From: Spisula solida
Taxonomy: Eukaryota > Mollusca > Bivalvia > Venerida > Mactridae
NCBI GenBank assembly: GCA_947247005.1
Contig: OX365947.1
Location: 4,664,530 to 4,728,529 of the forward strand
DNA length: 64,000 bases
Direction of reading: 5' to 3'
The position numbers and the translations under genes are program-made. The notes under the pieces were generated by a model. The model worked only from the letters and a program-made list of their open reading frames with translations. It ran no database searches and was not told the origin of the DNA. Positions 21,490 through 36,400 of this stretch are shown piece by piece (positions within the stretch are counted from its first letter, which is position 1; every line of letters begins with the position of its first letter).

Positions 21490-24400
21490 CTGTAACCATA
21501 CATGCAAATTATCAAACTACGATATATCATCAAACATAATCATGGGGTTATTTGTCATCAAATATTTTAAGGCCACAAAATCAAAATTCCACGTTTCAAA
21601 AATAAGAAACACAGGAAAGAGTTAGATACATGTATTTGTTTTGCACGTTACATATACAGGGAACACGTACATACACACTCGTACAAGGGCGTTAAGAAGA
21701 ACAGTAAGTCTAAACTATGGACCCGTGCTATCAGGAGTTACTTCCCTTAACATAGTTGTGAATACAGGATTCTTTTTTTTTATTCCATATCCAGAATACT
21801 CCCTAATCTTCATAGAACCACGGACAATCTACATGCCAGCAGGATAGCTTCCCCATACTAGTATACAGTAACTGTTCCCTGGCTTAGAATGAGAAGGTAC
21901 AAAATCAATATTTTGAGAAACCCAGAAAACATTGTCTGAAACTTTTTTAAATCTTGGTTTGGTCAACGTGACAAGTTCAGATTTTCCTGAAAATAGACTC
22001 ATAAGAAGCGCCTCGTGATGCAGATTTCAAATATGCATGATTCTAATAAGGACATTCTTATTCTAAGCCAGCGACTTGGTGTAGTATGATGTAGCACCCC
22101 ACCCAGTGGGCGAAAATAACCACAGCAGAGTCCTATGATGATATCGTATTTTCTTAAAGCCACATTATCTCTCACAAGACGTATTTTTCGATCATCCAGT
22201 AGATAGACTAGTTACAAAGAATTAGGATATTTTTAACAAATTACCAATTATTGACGACAGAATGTTAAATGTGTCTGTCAAAAGAGTATGCCAAAAATCA
22301 CATTTTAGAAAAAATGTATGGACGACAAAATACTAAATACAAAATACTAAGTTGCTTCCCTTCGATTATAAATTGTGCATTTTTTGTTTACAGTTCATTA
22401 TTTTGTAAACAAACCAACTGAAGATTGTATTAAATGTTTTCCACCTTTGGGATTCAACTAAAGTGCTCAAAATCCATGGCTCTTCAAATAGGTTACCAAG
22501 TTATTCCTTTTTGAAAATAGCTGTTTAACACCTAATGTGGCTTTAAGTTACATTTTATAACGATACAAGGTTAAGTTACCTGCTATAGGTGCCCCGATAA
22601 ATGCTGAAAGACCTTGACACATGGTGACCAATCCGAAGGATGAGGTTAACTTTTCTATACCCAACAATTCTGCCATTATAATAGACCGATATGACACGAA
22701 CACAGCTGAAAGGATAAAATATCAACATTTGAAGATGTAAACAACTGGGAGACTTATTTTACGTGGATTTCTTGGTTTCTTGTCATCAAATGCCAGAAAT
22801 TATCATACAATTTCCATAAATGAAATCTACCCGAAATCCTGACCCCATGTTGCGGTTAGAAGTTTTCTGTTGCATAATCAAAATAAATTGCTTCAAAATA
22901 TATTACGTATGCTTATATCAACTGCCATCGGAATCTAGGACACGAACAATAGACTAGAGTTCTTATCGTCTTGATCTGAAATAGCATTCAGACCCGAGAG
23001 CCCGGTGAGAGATCACCTTGACCCACATATCGCTATATACAGACCACAGGCAAACATCGAACCATGTTCGACAAGTGTACAATGCAGTACTCAAACAATA
23101 TCCGTTATTTGAATACTGAATACTGTCCTGCGTTCAACGAAGAATTACGTGGCGCACGTTTCGTACCGGGTACGTAACAGGTACGAAACATGCGTCACGT
23201 AATTCTTCGTTGAACGCAGGGCGGCATCTATATACATATATCTTCTAAATAGGCCCACAGTTTGACAACTTAAGGCTTACGTTTGACAACATAAGACTTA
23301 CAGCCTCTCCGAAAGATACGAGGCGAACCAAGCCCAAGCGTCTTATTAGGAAAGTTGCCAGTTATGTATGGGGTACAGAAAGTTAGTACGGGTTGATCGT
23401 TAACTCTAAGAAAACCGGTTTGGTCAATTGACCACCGTCTATTACTGAAAAAATTGTTTAGAATGGTCCAAAACATAATTAACACACATACGTCAAAATC
23501 GAAAAGGATACTTACCTATACTAATACCGAACACAACACAGTAGGTAGCCATTGCCCAGTATGGTTCATAATACGGTACAAACATGGTAGCCACGCCCCC
23601 TATCACTAACGCCACACTGTTTATCATAAGAGCATCCGCCCAGGGGCGGTCCGCTAACCAACCAACACCTACACGAGCCACTGTATTAAGTATACCGATG
23701 ATAGAGATCAACATAGCGCCTTGTTGTGACGTCATACCGAATTCGTCGGCGAGATCAGGAATATACGTAAATGGAATGAAAAATCCTGAAATAAGAAAAA
23801 AACATTTGATGTTTAGGGTAAAATGACTGTTGCTCTCATAATTTCTGAATGGGTTCGTTCAGGTACTGAAGTACGAGACTACTAGGCTACAGACACTTAT
23901 GGTGGCTTATTTGTGCAACTTCGTGTTTTCGCCTTTTTGCCCCGAAAAGTCGAAACACGAAAACCCGAGAAAATGGCTATTTTTCGCATTTTATCGTGTA
24001 TATGAATTGAGAGGCGAAGAAGCGACAAACGAAGAACGGAAATATTGACGTCGGGTTTTTGCCTTAGATTTGTCGCATTTTCACCCTAAATATGACGGGT
24101 TTTCGCCTTTTCGCCCCAGGCGACAAATAGCCAGTATCTCGTGTTTTCGCGTTTTGACATTTCGGGTTTTCGGGGCGAAAAGATGAAAACACGAAATGGC
24201 ACAGATCAACCACCATAGATACTGGTTCAAGCCCTAGGTAGGGCAGGTTATGAGCTTACATGTTATTGGCTACGTTCATATACTCCTCACTCCATGTTGA
24301 GAAGTTGTCACTGCTACATGTGTACTACGTAGATATTACTGGCTTCGATATTTTGAAGAAAACAAATATAAGAAAAAAACTATAAAAACTACTCCTTACG

Positions 24401-27400
24401 TAGGAAAACAAGCTTTTTAAACTTCCATTTGGTCAACATGACCATTTCCGATTTTCTTAAAAATAGGCTAATAATAAGCGCATTGTGATGCAGATTTCAA
24501 ATATGTATCAGTCTTAGAAGGTCGTAAATAGCATTTTCTAAGCCAGCGATATATGTAGTAGTAAACTCCAGGGAAATTGTTGATGTCACCAAGCAGCCGC
24601 ATTGGTGGGACCGGAAAATCTTTAAAACAAGACACAGGGAAAACAGTTCATTTGTATACAGGTGGGAAAGTAATGTTTCTTGTATAGTCCAGAGAATTTG
24701 ACACGACTCTCGACCTTCTATTAGCATAATTTAACAGCTGATATATTGTCTATATTTATAACCCCGGTTGTATGTTTTCCTAAGCGGGAAGTATCACAAA
24801 GTCACTCGAGGTGTAATACCAACACAAATCTAAAGGACCGAAATTGCACGATTTGCTCGCGGAAATTTATATATTCAACGCAAGAACCTTAATAATATAT
24901 TCATGCATAAAGGTCAGGATCATGTCAAATTCTCTGTGCTATTCTGACAGTAATGAAAACTTCCCAAAATGCGCCATACACCGTGTATTTCTTGTATAAT
25001 TGTGAGAAAATGCGGTCATATTTAATACAGAATTACCGAATTCTGCACTGCATTTGTTTAACCCTCCGCTCAAGTACAGCCAAGTGATAAGTATTTATTA
25101 GTTATTGACTTGCTGATAGTGCATTGGACGCCTAAAATCGTTTGGTTTTATCTATTATTATCAGAAAAATGCTAAAAATAACATCGCTGCATTTAGAGCA
25201 TCTGTTTATTATAATAACTGTGCAATAAGAGGATACAGAAGTATTACAGGGGAATATATCAAGAAATATTTTGTGAAAGTGTTCACGTTGTATGCACGCA
25301 TTATGATCATGACTCCCAAGGACAATGTCAAGGTCACCAACATTGTTAAATCTAGATGCATGCATTTTTAATACATATTCGTACATACATTTATAGTATT
25401 ACATATTAGAACACAAAACTGTTCAATTAATCGTTAATTACTGTGGTAGGCATGTTTTGAGGTAATTTACTAATCTTAAGTAGAGCTATCTCAGTGTAGT
25501 AACACTTTTAGTGACTTTTGGCTACAGTTCCAAGTCGAAATTCGTCAACATTGGAAAACAGCTTGACCGTTTTTTCCTGCACCCTGAGAAACCTTCATTT
25601 TCCACGTTTTCACAGGGTGCTGGACAAAACAGCACAGCTGCTAAAGAAAGATCTTATATTTCATGGAATGCAAATAATGCCCCCCCTTAGCGTGGCGTAT
25701 ATTTCATAGAAATCGATGAAGAAATAAAATACTTTATACTATTTTTGTTTTCCAATGTTGACAAATTTCGACTTGGACCTGTAGCCGAAAGTCACGTGGT
25801 ATTGCTACACTGTATCTGACCCATCGTTTATATAATGCTTATTGTTCAACCATACTTATATCTGTTATCATGTACATGAATAACGGATTACAAAATATCA
25901 AAAAGACAAATGACAAAAACGATACTGAAAATAATTGGTATTCATGTACCGTATAAATTTCATGTGACGTTGTGATAAGATTAAATATGTTTTATTGCCA
26001 ATGATAACTTGAATGAAGCAAATAGTTAATGGGTTGAGCCATTGTGATATATTGTATATTGTGAATGAACTAACATAAGCTGACTTCTAAATTATATTTA
26101 ATTAAAGCCACGCATTTACAACTTTACGAAAAAGCTTTTTTAAATCAACGAAAATCAATAACCACGAAAATGACTAAATTTATAGTCAACTTGTCACATT
26201 ATTATTATTGCATTAGCAATAAACATTATATATGTTTACGTCAAAATAAAATATTGAAGTTGAAGTTGAAGAAGTGTATAAATAATCACTCGGTTATCAT
26301 GAATTGGCGACCAAACGCGAAACATGCAACTGTACATTGTATTTTATAATTACAGTGTGACCTTTCCATGGCGTTACCCTCTATTTAGCAACACATTAAT
26401 TTTCATTTTCACATAATTTTACCCATTACACGATACTTATATCTTTAGCAACATACTCATTTCAACAACAATGCCATTTATTCCTGATTTACTTATTTAA
26501 CCCCTTTAGAGCAAACACCCTCATTAACAGTAAATACTTGGGTCACCCAAAGTGTGTTGCCATAGAGAGGCGGTACTTTATACACAACACCAATATACAG
26601 TAAGTTTATTCAGGTCTGTCACTTGTATACAAACATTGCAATATATCATAACATTGTATTTTTATTGTTTTAAACATTTCAATTGGAGAACAAAACCCAG
26701 TTAAAACCAATATTCACTAAGGCATAAATTAATACACTGTACACAATTAATTAAAATAAGGCATTAATAAGAGAACTTGCAACGTATACGTACACAATGT
26801 TATGTAAGCAAGTGACTGACCTGATTAATCGAGTTATACGTACCTAACATACAGAGGAAACATGATAAGCCGTACACCAGGAATGTTGGACTTTGCAGTA
26901 ATTCAAAATCAAACATAGACGATAAATCACAGCACTGTATCGTTGTCTGTGATTTTTCACAGTCTTTATCGTCACCGCCAGTCAACTTAGCAGTGGCCCC
27001 ATCACCAGCCCGCCGCCGACGATCCTCTTCTTCTGACCCTTCAAGAGGCCGAAGAAGGGCCCCTATTGGGATTCCGTTGAGTACTATTGCTGAGATAATC
27101 CACATGGCCCCTTTCCATGTATACATTTCAATAAGGAACTCACTTAACGGGGCAAACACGAATCCCCCTATACCACTCCCACATACAGCAATACCCGTGG
27201 CCAGCGCACGCTTCTTCTTGAAATAATGTCCTACAGTAACTATAGAGGGGAGGTATAACAGTCCTAGACCCGCACCTGAAATATGCAAACATACAACAAT
27301 ATCATACCTAGTTCGCTGGCTTAGAAGTATAAGGTCGTAAGTAGTACAAACGACCTTATAAAACTAATGCGTATTTGAAATCTGCATCTCAATGCGCTTC

Positions 27401-30400
27401 TTATGAACCTATTTTCGTGAAAGCGGAAGTTATCATGTTGACCAAACTGAAGTTGAATAAGCTTGTTTTTTTCCATAAGTATAGAGTAGTTTTCAGACAG
27501 TTTTTTATTTGTTTTCTCAATTTTTTTCTCATTTTAAGCCAGCGAATTATCAGCTGCGGTGCCAATTATTGCCAATTATTGCCATAGTTCCCCTTTATGA
27601 CAAAGTAAAACCAATTATGCACTAACCTTACCAAAGCCAGAATACGACCCGCACAATGTTGGAATATTGTTCCGTATATATTTAAAGTCCCATTATACCT
27701 TAAATAGCACTTTTCAAAATGCAATAACTTGGCAACCTATCTGCAAAATGGTGCATTTTGAGCACTTCAGTTGAGTCCCAAAGGTGAAAAACACCATAAG
27801 ATGGAAGAAAACGAAAAAAAGCCTCCAGTTGGTATGTAAATAAAATAACGAAATGTAAACAAAAAATGCATAATTTAAAGTCTAAGGGGAGCAACTCTTG
27901 CAAAATTAGTATTTTGTCATTCATACATTTTACTAAATGTGTTTTTTGGCATACTATTTCGACAGATATAGCTGACACTGTCGTCAATTATTGGTCATTT
28001 GTGAAAAACATCCTAATTCTTTGTTTTTAGTCTATTTACTGGATGGTCGGGAAAAAGGGTCTCGGGAGAGATAACGTGGCTTTAACTACCACCTAAATAA
28101 CGTCGGTATGAAACTTGACAGCCATGGTTTTCGGACATGTTAATAATTGGTCCATATAATGACCAAATAAAAGTTCCGAAGTTTATTTTAAAGACGATCA
28201 TTCAACTAGCGGACACTTACCGCCAAACTGCTGTTTATCACTTTTATCCACCTGATAAACTTCAAAGCTCGATGCCTGTCAAACTAAAATCAGTTTTCAA
28301 TAGTAAAATGTTGTCCTTGTTCGACCGATGACTTAATATGGCCAGATTCGAACAGTACCGATTAACTTAACTTTCTGCATGTATAATCAACATGATAGGA
28401 AGAAACAGATGAAAGGAACAAACGCATTCATGGTACAGCTAAGATTAATTAATACATGTTTATTTCACTATACTTAAGTCTATAACTTTATAAGCATACC
28501 AATACTTGATTAGTCACGGCGAATATAATGTAGATGAACTCGAGAGGAAAGGGACAGCGCGTGTATACGACACAGTTGTTCGGACATAATATACTGCACA
28601 AAATATGATAAGGGTCAACCAAGTTTTCTTGTAAATATTTTGCAAATTGAATAAGTATCGACTAATGGTTTTTTCAGAAATAAAATGTTACTTCTGCAAT
28701 GTTATAAAGGAGTAATGGCGCCGATCTCTGAAGGATCTCAATTTGAATTAAATCTCATCTCAAATATTGTCATTTATCTTAAGTAATATCCATGTAAGGC
28801 TGGACTCAAAATTGGCATCACAAAACAGACACATTATTCTGAGTTTATTACAGTCAAGATCACAAACTATTCATGTATCTAAAATTCATGCTCTGATTTG
28901 AGAAAAATCTCATTTGAGTTGATATTTCTACTTGAGATGCTTTGGGAGATCAGGGCCAGATGGCTCCAAAGTTTAATATCTAAGAGCCGATAAGCCCAGC
29001 CTCACTTAAATGTTGTGCTGTGTTCAACATCTGTGATTAAAGAATATGGTCCGTTGTTTGACAATTTTGGTCTTAAACAATATTGAAACAGAAAAGGGAC
29101 AACCGGTTATATTTTATTCATGTCACTTTGGTTCCTGCCATAGAGCTTATCAGTTAACTCGAAAAAAAACCATTGAAAAAAAGCATACCAAAACATTACA
29201 TGAAATTTTAGAAATTTAGCAACAGATAAAATAATATCTTGATATTTGCGAACTGTTTTTTTAATCGAGTCTTGTCAGTTAACGTAACGCGGACACGAAT
29301 GTTAATTTCTTGACCCTTATCAAACTTCGAGTAGTATGTTCAACCCAAGACATTTGCACACAGTTATAAGTTCAGCATAGTTTAAGGACAATGACTATAA
29401 ACGTTGGCGTTGAAAATTGATAAACGTTTGACCCTCCTACATTTATGATAAATTGATAATTGTGCGAGAAAATCATCAATCCACGTCGGTCAGCGTAGTA
29501 TATCAAATACATGTATAATATACAAATAATATCAAATATAATTATATACGAGGGATGATCAATGTACAGCAAGAAAACGCTTATAACTTTGCTAACACAT
29601 GTTATTTTCTAAAAGTAGTTTATGTGGTTGTTAATGCGGACAGCGTAGTATACCAAATACATGTATAATATACAAATAATATCAAATATAATTATATACG
29701 AGGGATGATCAATATAAAACGAGAAAATGCTTATAACTTTGCTAACACGTGTTATTTTCTAAAAATAGTTTGTGGTTGTTAATGCATATATAAGAAGAAA
29801 ACAAATGAAATCGTTTTTAAACATATCAAAACATAAATTGCATACGGAACATTTTTGTAACTTATCGGGTGTTATCGGCAAAGTAGCCTCCCTTGAAAAC
29901 GGTATATATTTTCGATCACATCGATAAAGTTTAACGATACACTGATTTACTATAGATTTATATAGGAGCCGTATGGTTTAACACTAATAACTTGTTTATA
30001 ACATTAATTGACAAAAATGTATAACCTCGTGAAGTTATCTTCATTCTCTGCACTTTATTTCAATATAATTTTTATTAATGTGGTACGTTAACTTTTTGCT
30101 TCCATTTTCGTTTGAAGTTTGTGACTACCATTCCTATATAACTCTATATGAAAACTGTCAAAATACTCAAAACCGCGTTTTAGATAGGCCATAAATTTGC
30201 TTTTTACTTAAATGACATTTTTTTATAACCTCGTGAAGTTTGGAACATTTTTGACGACCTATGAGCAGTGCCATTGTTGCACCTTACCAAGTAGAAAAAT
30301 TACTCACGATAGTCATCCTGACTTCCAACATAATGTTTTACTTCCAGCTAAAGTTTGATTAAAGTCGAACGGGTTGTAACAAATTTATAAGCATTTTTTG

Positions 30401-33400
30401 GTTATTTATTGAACATCCCTCGCACGTCGTATATTAAAGATGACATTTCAAGTCTCGGTTTGGGGTCAAGCAAGTTATTTTTCAATATGATAAACCATTT
30501 CCGATACGGAACATAAATCTATCAAGAACAATGAATGAATCACTTAATGACTTGACTGAAGAGATATGTATGTTTGTGTGATAATCTCAACACTGTCTGA
30601 AGTCGCAACCCCAATAATCCAATCAAATCCACGTGGACGTTACAACCACAAGTTAACCGGACATATTACTGATTTAGCAAGCCAGGAATGATTATCGACT
30701 GAACAAGCCGGGATTGATTGCCGTCTTAGCATGCCAGACTGATTGCCGACTTAGCATGCCAGACTGATTGCCGACTTAGCATGCCAGACTGATTGCCGAC
30801 TTAGCATGTCAGACTGATTGCCGACTTAGCATGTCAGACTGATTGCCGACTGAGCATGTCAGACTGATTGCCGACTTAGCATGCCAGACTGATTGCCGAC
30901 TTAGCATGCCAGACTGATTGCCGACTTAGCATGCCAGACTGATTGCCGACTTAGCATGCCAGACTGATTGCCGACTTAGCATGCCAGACGGATTGCCGAC
31001 TTAGCATGCCAGCCTGATCGCCGACTTAGCATGCCAGACGGATTACCGACTTAGCATGCCAGACTGATTGCCGACTTAGCATGCCAGACTGATCGCCGAA
31101 TTAGCATGTCAGACTGATTACCGACTTAGCATGCCAGATTGTTTGCCGACTTAGCATGCCAGACTGATTGCCGACTTAGCATGCCAGACTGATTGCCGAC
31201 TTAGCATGCCAGACTGATTGCCGACTTAGCATGCCAGACTGATTACCGACTTAGCATGCCAGACTGGTTGCCGACTTAGCATGCCAGACTGGTTGCCGAC
31301 TTAGCATGCCAGACTGATTACCGACTGAGCACACCGGACAGAATACTGACTGAGCAAGCCAGGAATGATTATCGACTAAGCAAGCTGGACGGATTACCCA
31401 CTAAGCATGCCAGGCGGATTACCGCCTGAGAAAGCCGGACAGAATACCGACTGAGCAGACAGGTCGAATTACTGACTGAACAAGTCGGACTGATTTCCGA
31501 CTGATAAACTGGACTGATTACAGTCTGAGACTGATTAACGACCGAGTAAACCGGACTGATATAGAATATTAATTTTATTAAAACAAATAACTTACCACCG
31601 AGTAGACCATACAGCACAATCATGACTTGTATGTTAGGTGAGAATGTAGATGCAAATAAAGATACTGAAGCCAGAATGGCTCCAAATACAGCGACTTGTC
31701 GACATCCAAACTTGCTCACCAAAACACTCGATATAGGACCTTAAATAAAAACAAAAATATACACAATCATGCCCTTGTCAAATCTAAATGTATCCAAATT
31801 CCATGAAATCCTGTGGTTTTTTTAACACTACCAATGCCTAACCTCGCCATGGTCGGTTTAGCGTTATCTGCTGTATTGCATAAATCCAACCATTGGTAGG
31901 GTGACAATCTCAGGGAAAAAAAGTTGGGGTAGGACCGCTCTGTTAACAAGACATGTCATATACCAAAATGTTCGGTATAGTCGGTAGTATCTGGGACTGC
32001 CGGCATAAATTGCAAAATGTGGTGGCGTTCCGAGAAATCCAAGATGGCGTCCAAAATGGCCGCCATTTTTGTCATTACTAGCTCTGCATAGACAATTGAT
32101 AATTTCAGAAATATGATACTATTCTATGAAATAACTTTCATTAATTATTATAGACACAACCAATGTCTTTACAAATACACCCTGTTCAGAATCTTCAAAG
32201 GTCAATGTCAAGGTCATTTTCCAGTAAAACCACTGAAAAAATAGCAAAAAACACCGTTTTACTTGATATCTGTTTTATTTATTTAATATTCATAAGTTAC
32301 AGCTATCTTAAACACATATTTTAACATAGTTGTATGTTCCCCTGATCAAATAAAACTGATTTGGAACACTCTGGAGATAAAATAATGGAGATATACCGCT
32401 TAGTAGATCATATATAAAATCCATACCCCACCCACTAATTTTATACAGGGAATCTGAATCAAGTATTTGGAAAGTTTCAGAGAATTAGTATGTCATGATT
32501 AAGGGTAGTAATGTCATAAATGGAACTTATTATGCATTCATGGATGTGTATGTCTAAATTTGTTCAGAAAAAAATCAAGATGGCGTCCAAAATGGCCGCC
32601 TTAGTATGAAAAGTCCCTTAATAGGCCAGTAGAATAGTTGAAAGCTTGAGAAAAAATTCTGATGTTAACAAACTCTTCGGTTTTCTACTCTTTAAAGGTC
32701 ACAGAACCCCAGAAAAAAAAGTCCCAAAGAATAACTCTTGGGGAAACTTTTTGACGACATTTTTTTAACTTTTGCATAATAATAATTAACGCGTCTAAAA
32801 TAATGTTTGGGGATTTTTGTTTTAAAAATGCAAAAAGTGTCACAAAGTGTATCATGTAGGATATCAAACTGACCAGTGAGAAGCCATGAACTTTATTCAA
32901 GTAGAAATATTAATTTATATGCAATACTTAAAGATACGCACACAAATGTATATTTTTTGCTTTAGAATGGCCATTTTTTCACATCTCGTTCAACTTACCT
33001 GTCCTGTCAAATTAGCATTTAAGGAAAACTAAATTGCAACAGACACTTGTTTGTGTTTTACAGAAAGGTAACCATATGCTGATCAACAGAAACAAGACTA
33101 CGTTCAATAAACGCTTATGCCCCCTGTGGAAGCCTTGTCCATAAATAAGTCTAATATAAGTCCAAAATTTGTTCAAGGTGAAAGTCAATCTGGGGTTAGA
33201 TGATACAGGCATATGTGAGTCTTCTTATACAACATCCATGCAAGTATAAAAGCTTTGTAGCAAGCCATAATGATGCTAGGAGAAACGGTCCATTTGGGTT
33301 AACCGGACGGACGAATTAACGGACAAACGAACGAACAGGTGAATCACTATATGCCAATCAATCGATACAGGGCATAAAAAGTCCTCAAAAGTATGAGGGG

Positions 33401-36400
33401 GACAGGTCTAAATCCAAGATGGCGCCCAAGATGGCCACCATGTATTGCATAATAAATATATATACCATATTTAAATATCACCCTTTTCATGCGAACGCAC
33501 GTTCAAAGGCCCGTCACATAGAGTGTTACAGCCACTAGGACACAGGTGCATCCTTTACAAGTGCAGATACAGCATACTCTGACCAGAGGGACAGACTGAG
33601 AGAAAGCCCCTGAAGGGAGAGACATCAGATACAGGCATGTCCAGCGCTGAAGAAGTGCGCCTAGCTCTTATTTCATATAGACAGCTTAATTCTTTAATGT
33701 GCCCGGTGAAAAGCATCGATATGTTCACAGCTTCCTGGCACCTTCCAACAAATACTTAGCAGTCCATAGGGTTAAATATAGCGGACAATTACTACTGACA
33801 GAATTTCAGAAATGTAAAGTTCCAATGCCGACAATTGAACCCACGACCTTCGGGTTGACAGTCCAGTGCGTCACCACTGAGCTATCTCCGCGTATATAAC
33901 TACATTTTGTACCTAAAATCAATGTGGTACTTTCATACTAGTATAATTATAGATATAATGATGCTTATGGAGGATTCCATAGCATTGGGAATTGTTATCC
34001 TTAGGTCCCTATCGGGGACCCACCAGTGTGTATGGAACTGTCTTCCTAGACCCTATCGGGGACTCTTCGGTATAGGGAACTGTTATCATATGCACTTTGG
34101 GGGACCCACAAGGGTAGGGAACTGCCACCCTTGACCCTATGGAGGATTCATCCAGGACCCTATGCGGGACTCTTCGTTGTAGGGAACTCAATCATCCTAG
34201 ACCCTATGGATGATTCATCAGTGTTGGGAACTGTCTTCCCATGTACTATAGGGACTCACCAGTATAGGAAACTGTCATCCTATGCTCTTAGTATGGAGGA
34301 CTCATCAGGAAACAGTCAGTATAAAATTATGTCCTATGGAAGACACACTAGTGTTTGGAACTACCATCGTAGGTACTATGGGGGGACTCACCATTGTAGG
34401 TAACTGCCATCATAGGCCCTTCGCGGACTCTTCATTGCAAGTATCAGTCATCCTTGGCCCTAAGGGGGACCCGCCAATGTTGTGAGCTGTCATCCTAGGC
34501 CCTAGGTAGGATCCACAAATGTTGGGAGCTGTCATCCTACGCCCTAAGGGGACCTGTCAATGTTGTGAGCTACCATCCTAGACCCTAAGGGAATCTATCA
34601 GGGTTAGAAGCTATCATCTTAAGCCCTAAGGGGGAGCCATCAATGTTGTGAGATGGCATCCTAGGCCCTATGAAGACTAACCAGTGTTGTGAGCTATCAT
34701 CCTAGGCCCTAAGGAGGACCCACTAGTGTTGTGAGCTATCATCCTAGGCCCTAAGGAGGACCAACCAGTGTTGTGAGTTATCATCCTAGGCCCTAAGGAG
34801 GACCCACCAGTGTTGTGAGTTATCATCCTAAGCCCTATGGAAGACTCACCAGTGTTGTGAGATATCATCCTAGGCCCTAAGGAGGACCCACCAGTGTTGT
34901 GAGTTATCATCCTAGGTCCTATGGAGGACCCACCAGTGTTGTGAGCTATCATCTTAGGCCCTAAGGAGGACCCACCAGTGTTGTGAGCTATCATCTTAGG
35001 CCCTAAGGAGGACCCACCAGTGTTGTGAGCTATCATCCTAGGCTCTAAGGAGGACCCACCAGTGTTGTGAGTTATCATCCTAGGCCCTATGAAAGACTAA
35101 CCAGCATTGTGAGCTATCATCCTAGGCCCTAAGGAGGACCCACCAGTGTTGTGAGTTTTCATCCTAGGCCCTATTGAGGACCCACCAGTGTTGTGTGTTA
35201 TCATCCTAGGCCCTAAGGAGGACCCACCAGTGTTGTGAGTTATCATCCTAGGCCCTATGAAAGACTAACCAGCATTGTGAGCTATCATCCTTGGCCCTAA
35301 GGAGGACCCACCAGTGTTGTGAGTTTTCATCCTAGGCCCTATTGAGGACCCACCAGTGTTGTGTGTTATCATCCTAGGCCCTATGGAAGACTCATCAGTG
35401 TTGACAACTGTCACCCTAGTCCCTATCGGTGACTCTTCGGTGTAGGGAGCTGTCATCCAAGGCCAGCTGTGGACTCATTAGCGCTGGGGACAGTCAATGA
35501 AGGTCTTATGGGAGACTCGTCAGTGCTGGAAGAAATCATGCAATGCTCTCTCAGGGACTCACCACTGTTTATAGCAGTTGTCTTATGCCCCATGGGATAC
35601 TTTTCAGTCGTATTTGGGTATATTAAGGACTCATAATGGTTGTAAGCAGTCATCAAAGATCCTTTGGGGGACTTATACGCCATGGGGATAATCAATGAAA
35701 GACATACCATAAGGCTTATGGGGATTCTTCAGTGTTGGGAGAAATCATACAATGCCCTCGCAGGGACTCACCAGTGCTGGAAGCAATCGTATTAGGGTCT
35801 ATGAAGGACTCATCAGTGTTAGCTACATGCACAGCCATGCCCTTTGCCATATGGATGACTCATCATAGTTGGCAGCAATCATCCCAGGCCTTATGTGGGA
35901 CAGTAATCCTAGGTATTATGGGGGGCTCGACAAAGTTGGACCTGTCATCCTACGTACTGAGGGGACTCACCAGTGTAGGTAAAGTCATCCTAGGTCATAT
36001 GTGGCGCTGTCATCCTAGGTTTTATGAGACTCGGCAATGTCGGGAACTCGGGGATCAACAAGCATTGGAGTTATTAACTTATAGTCATCAGTGCAGGGAT
36101 TAGTCAACGGGTGACTCGCATATGTTGGGAATAGTGATCATAGACCCTTCTTGGGACTTACCAGTGTTTGAAACCGTCATTGTAAGTGCCATTAGGGATA
36201 CACCAACTGGTGTTGGGAACATTCATGTTAGCCGGCCATATTTATAAAGGACTCATAAAGAATAATAGCGACAAGTCCCATAATTATCATATAAAACATA
36301 TAAAATCAATGGTATACATGAATATTTTGTCACATTATAACATCACCTTATCTCGGAAAAACAGGGGAGGTCCCGTAAGGATAGTACACGTACTTACATA

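Noticed and set aside
31369..31595. Continuation of the SLC16-B exon 2 reading frame into the 25-bp array
   Set aside because: A consensus donor (GGTG|GTAAGT) ends the exon at 31596, and the next exon joins in phase with family-conserved sequence.
33824..33893. tRNA gene on the minus strand
   Set aside because: D- and T-arm-like segments exist but the acceptor stem does not pair; most likely a SINE head.
34677..35078. 133-codon repetitive ORF
   Set aside because: Part of the 42-bp intronic minisatellite of SLC16-B.
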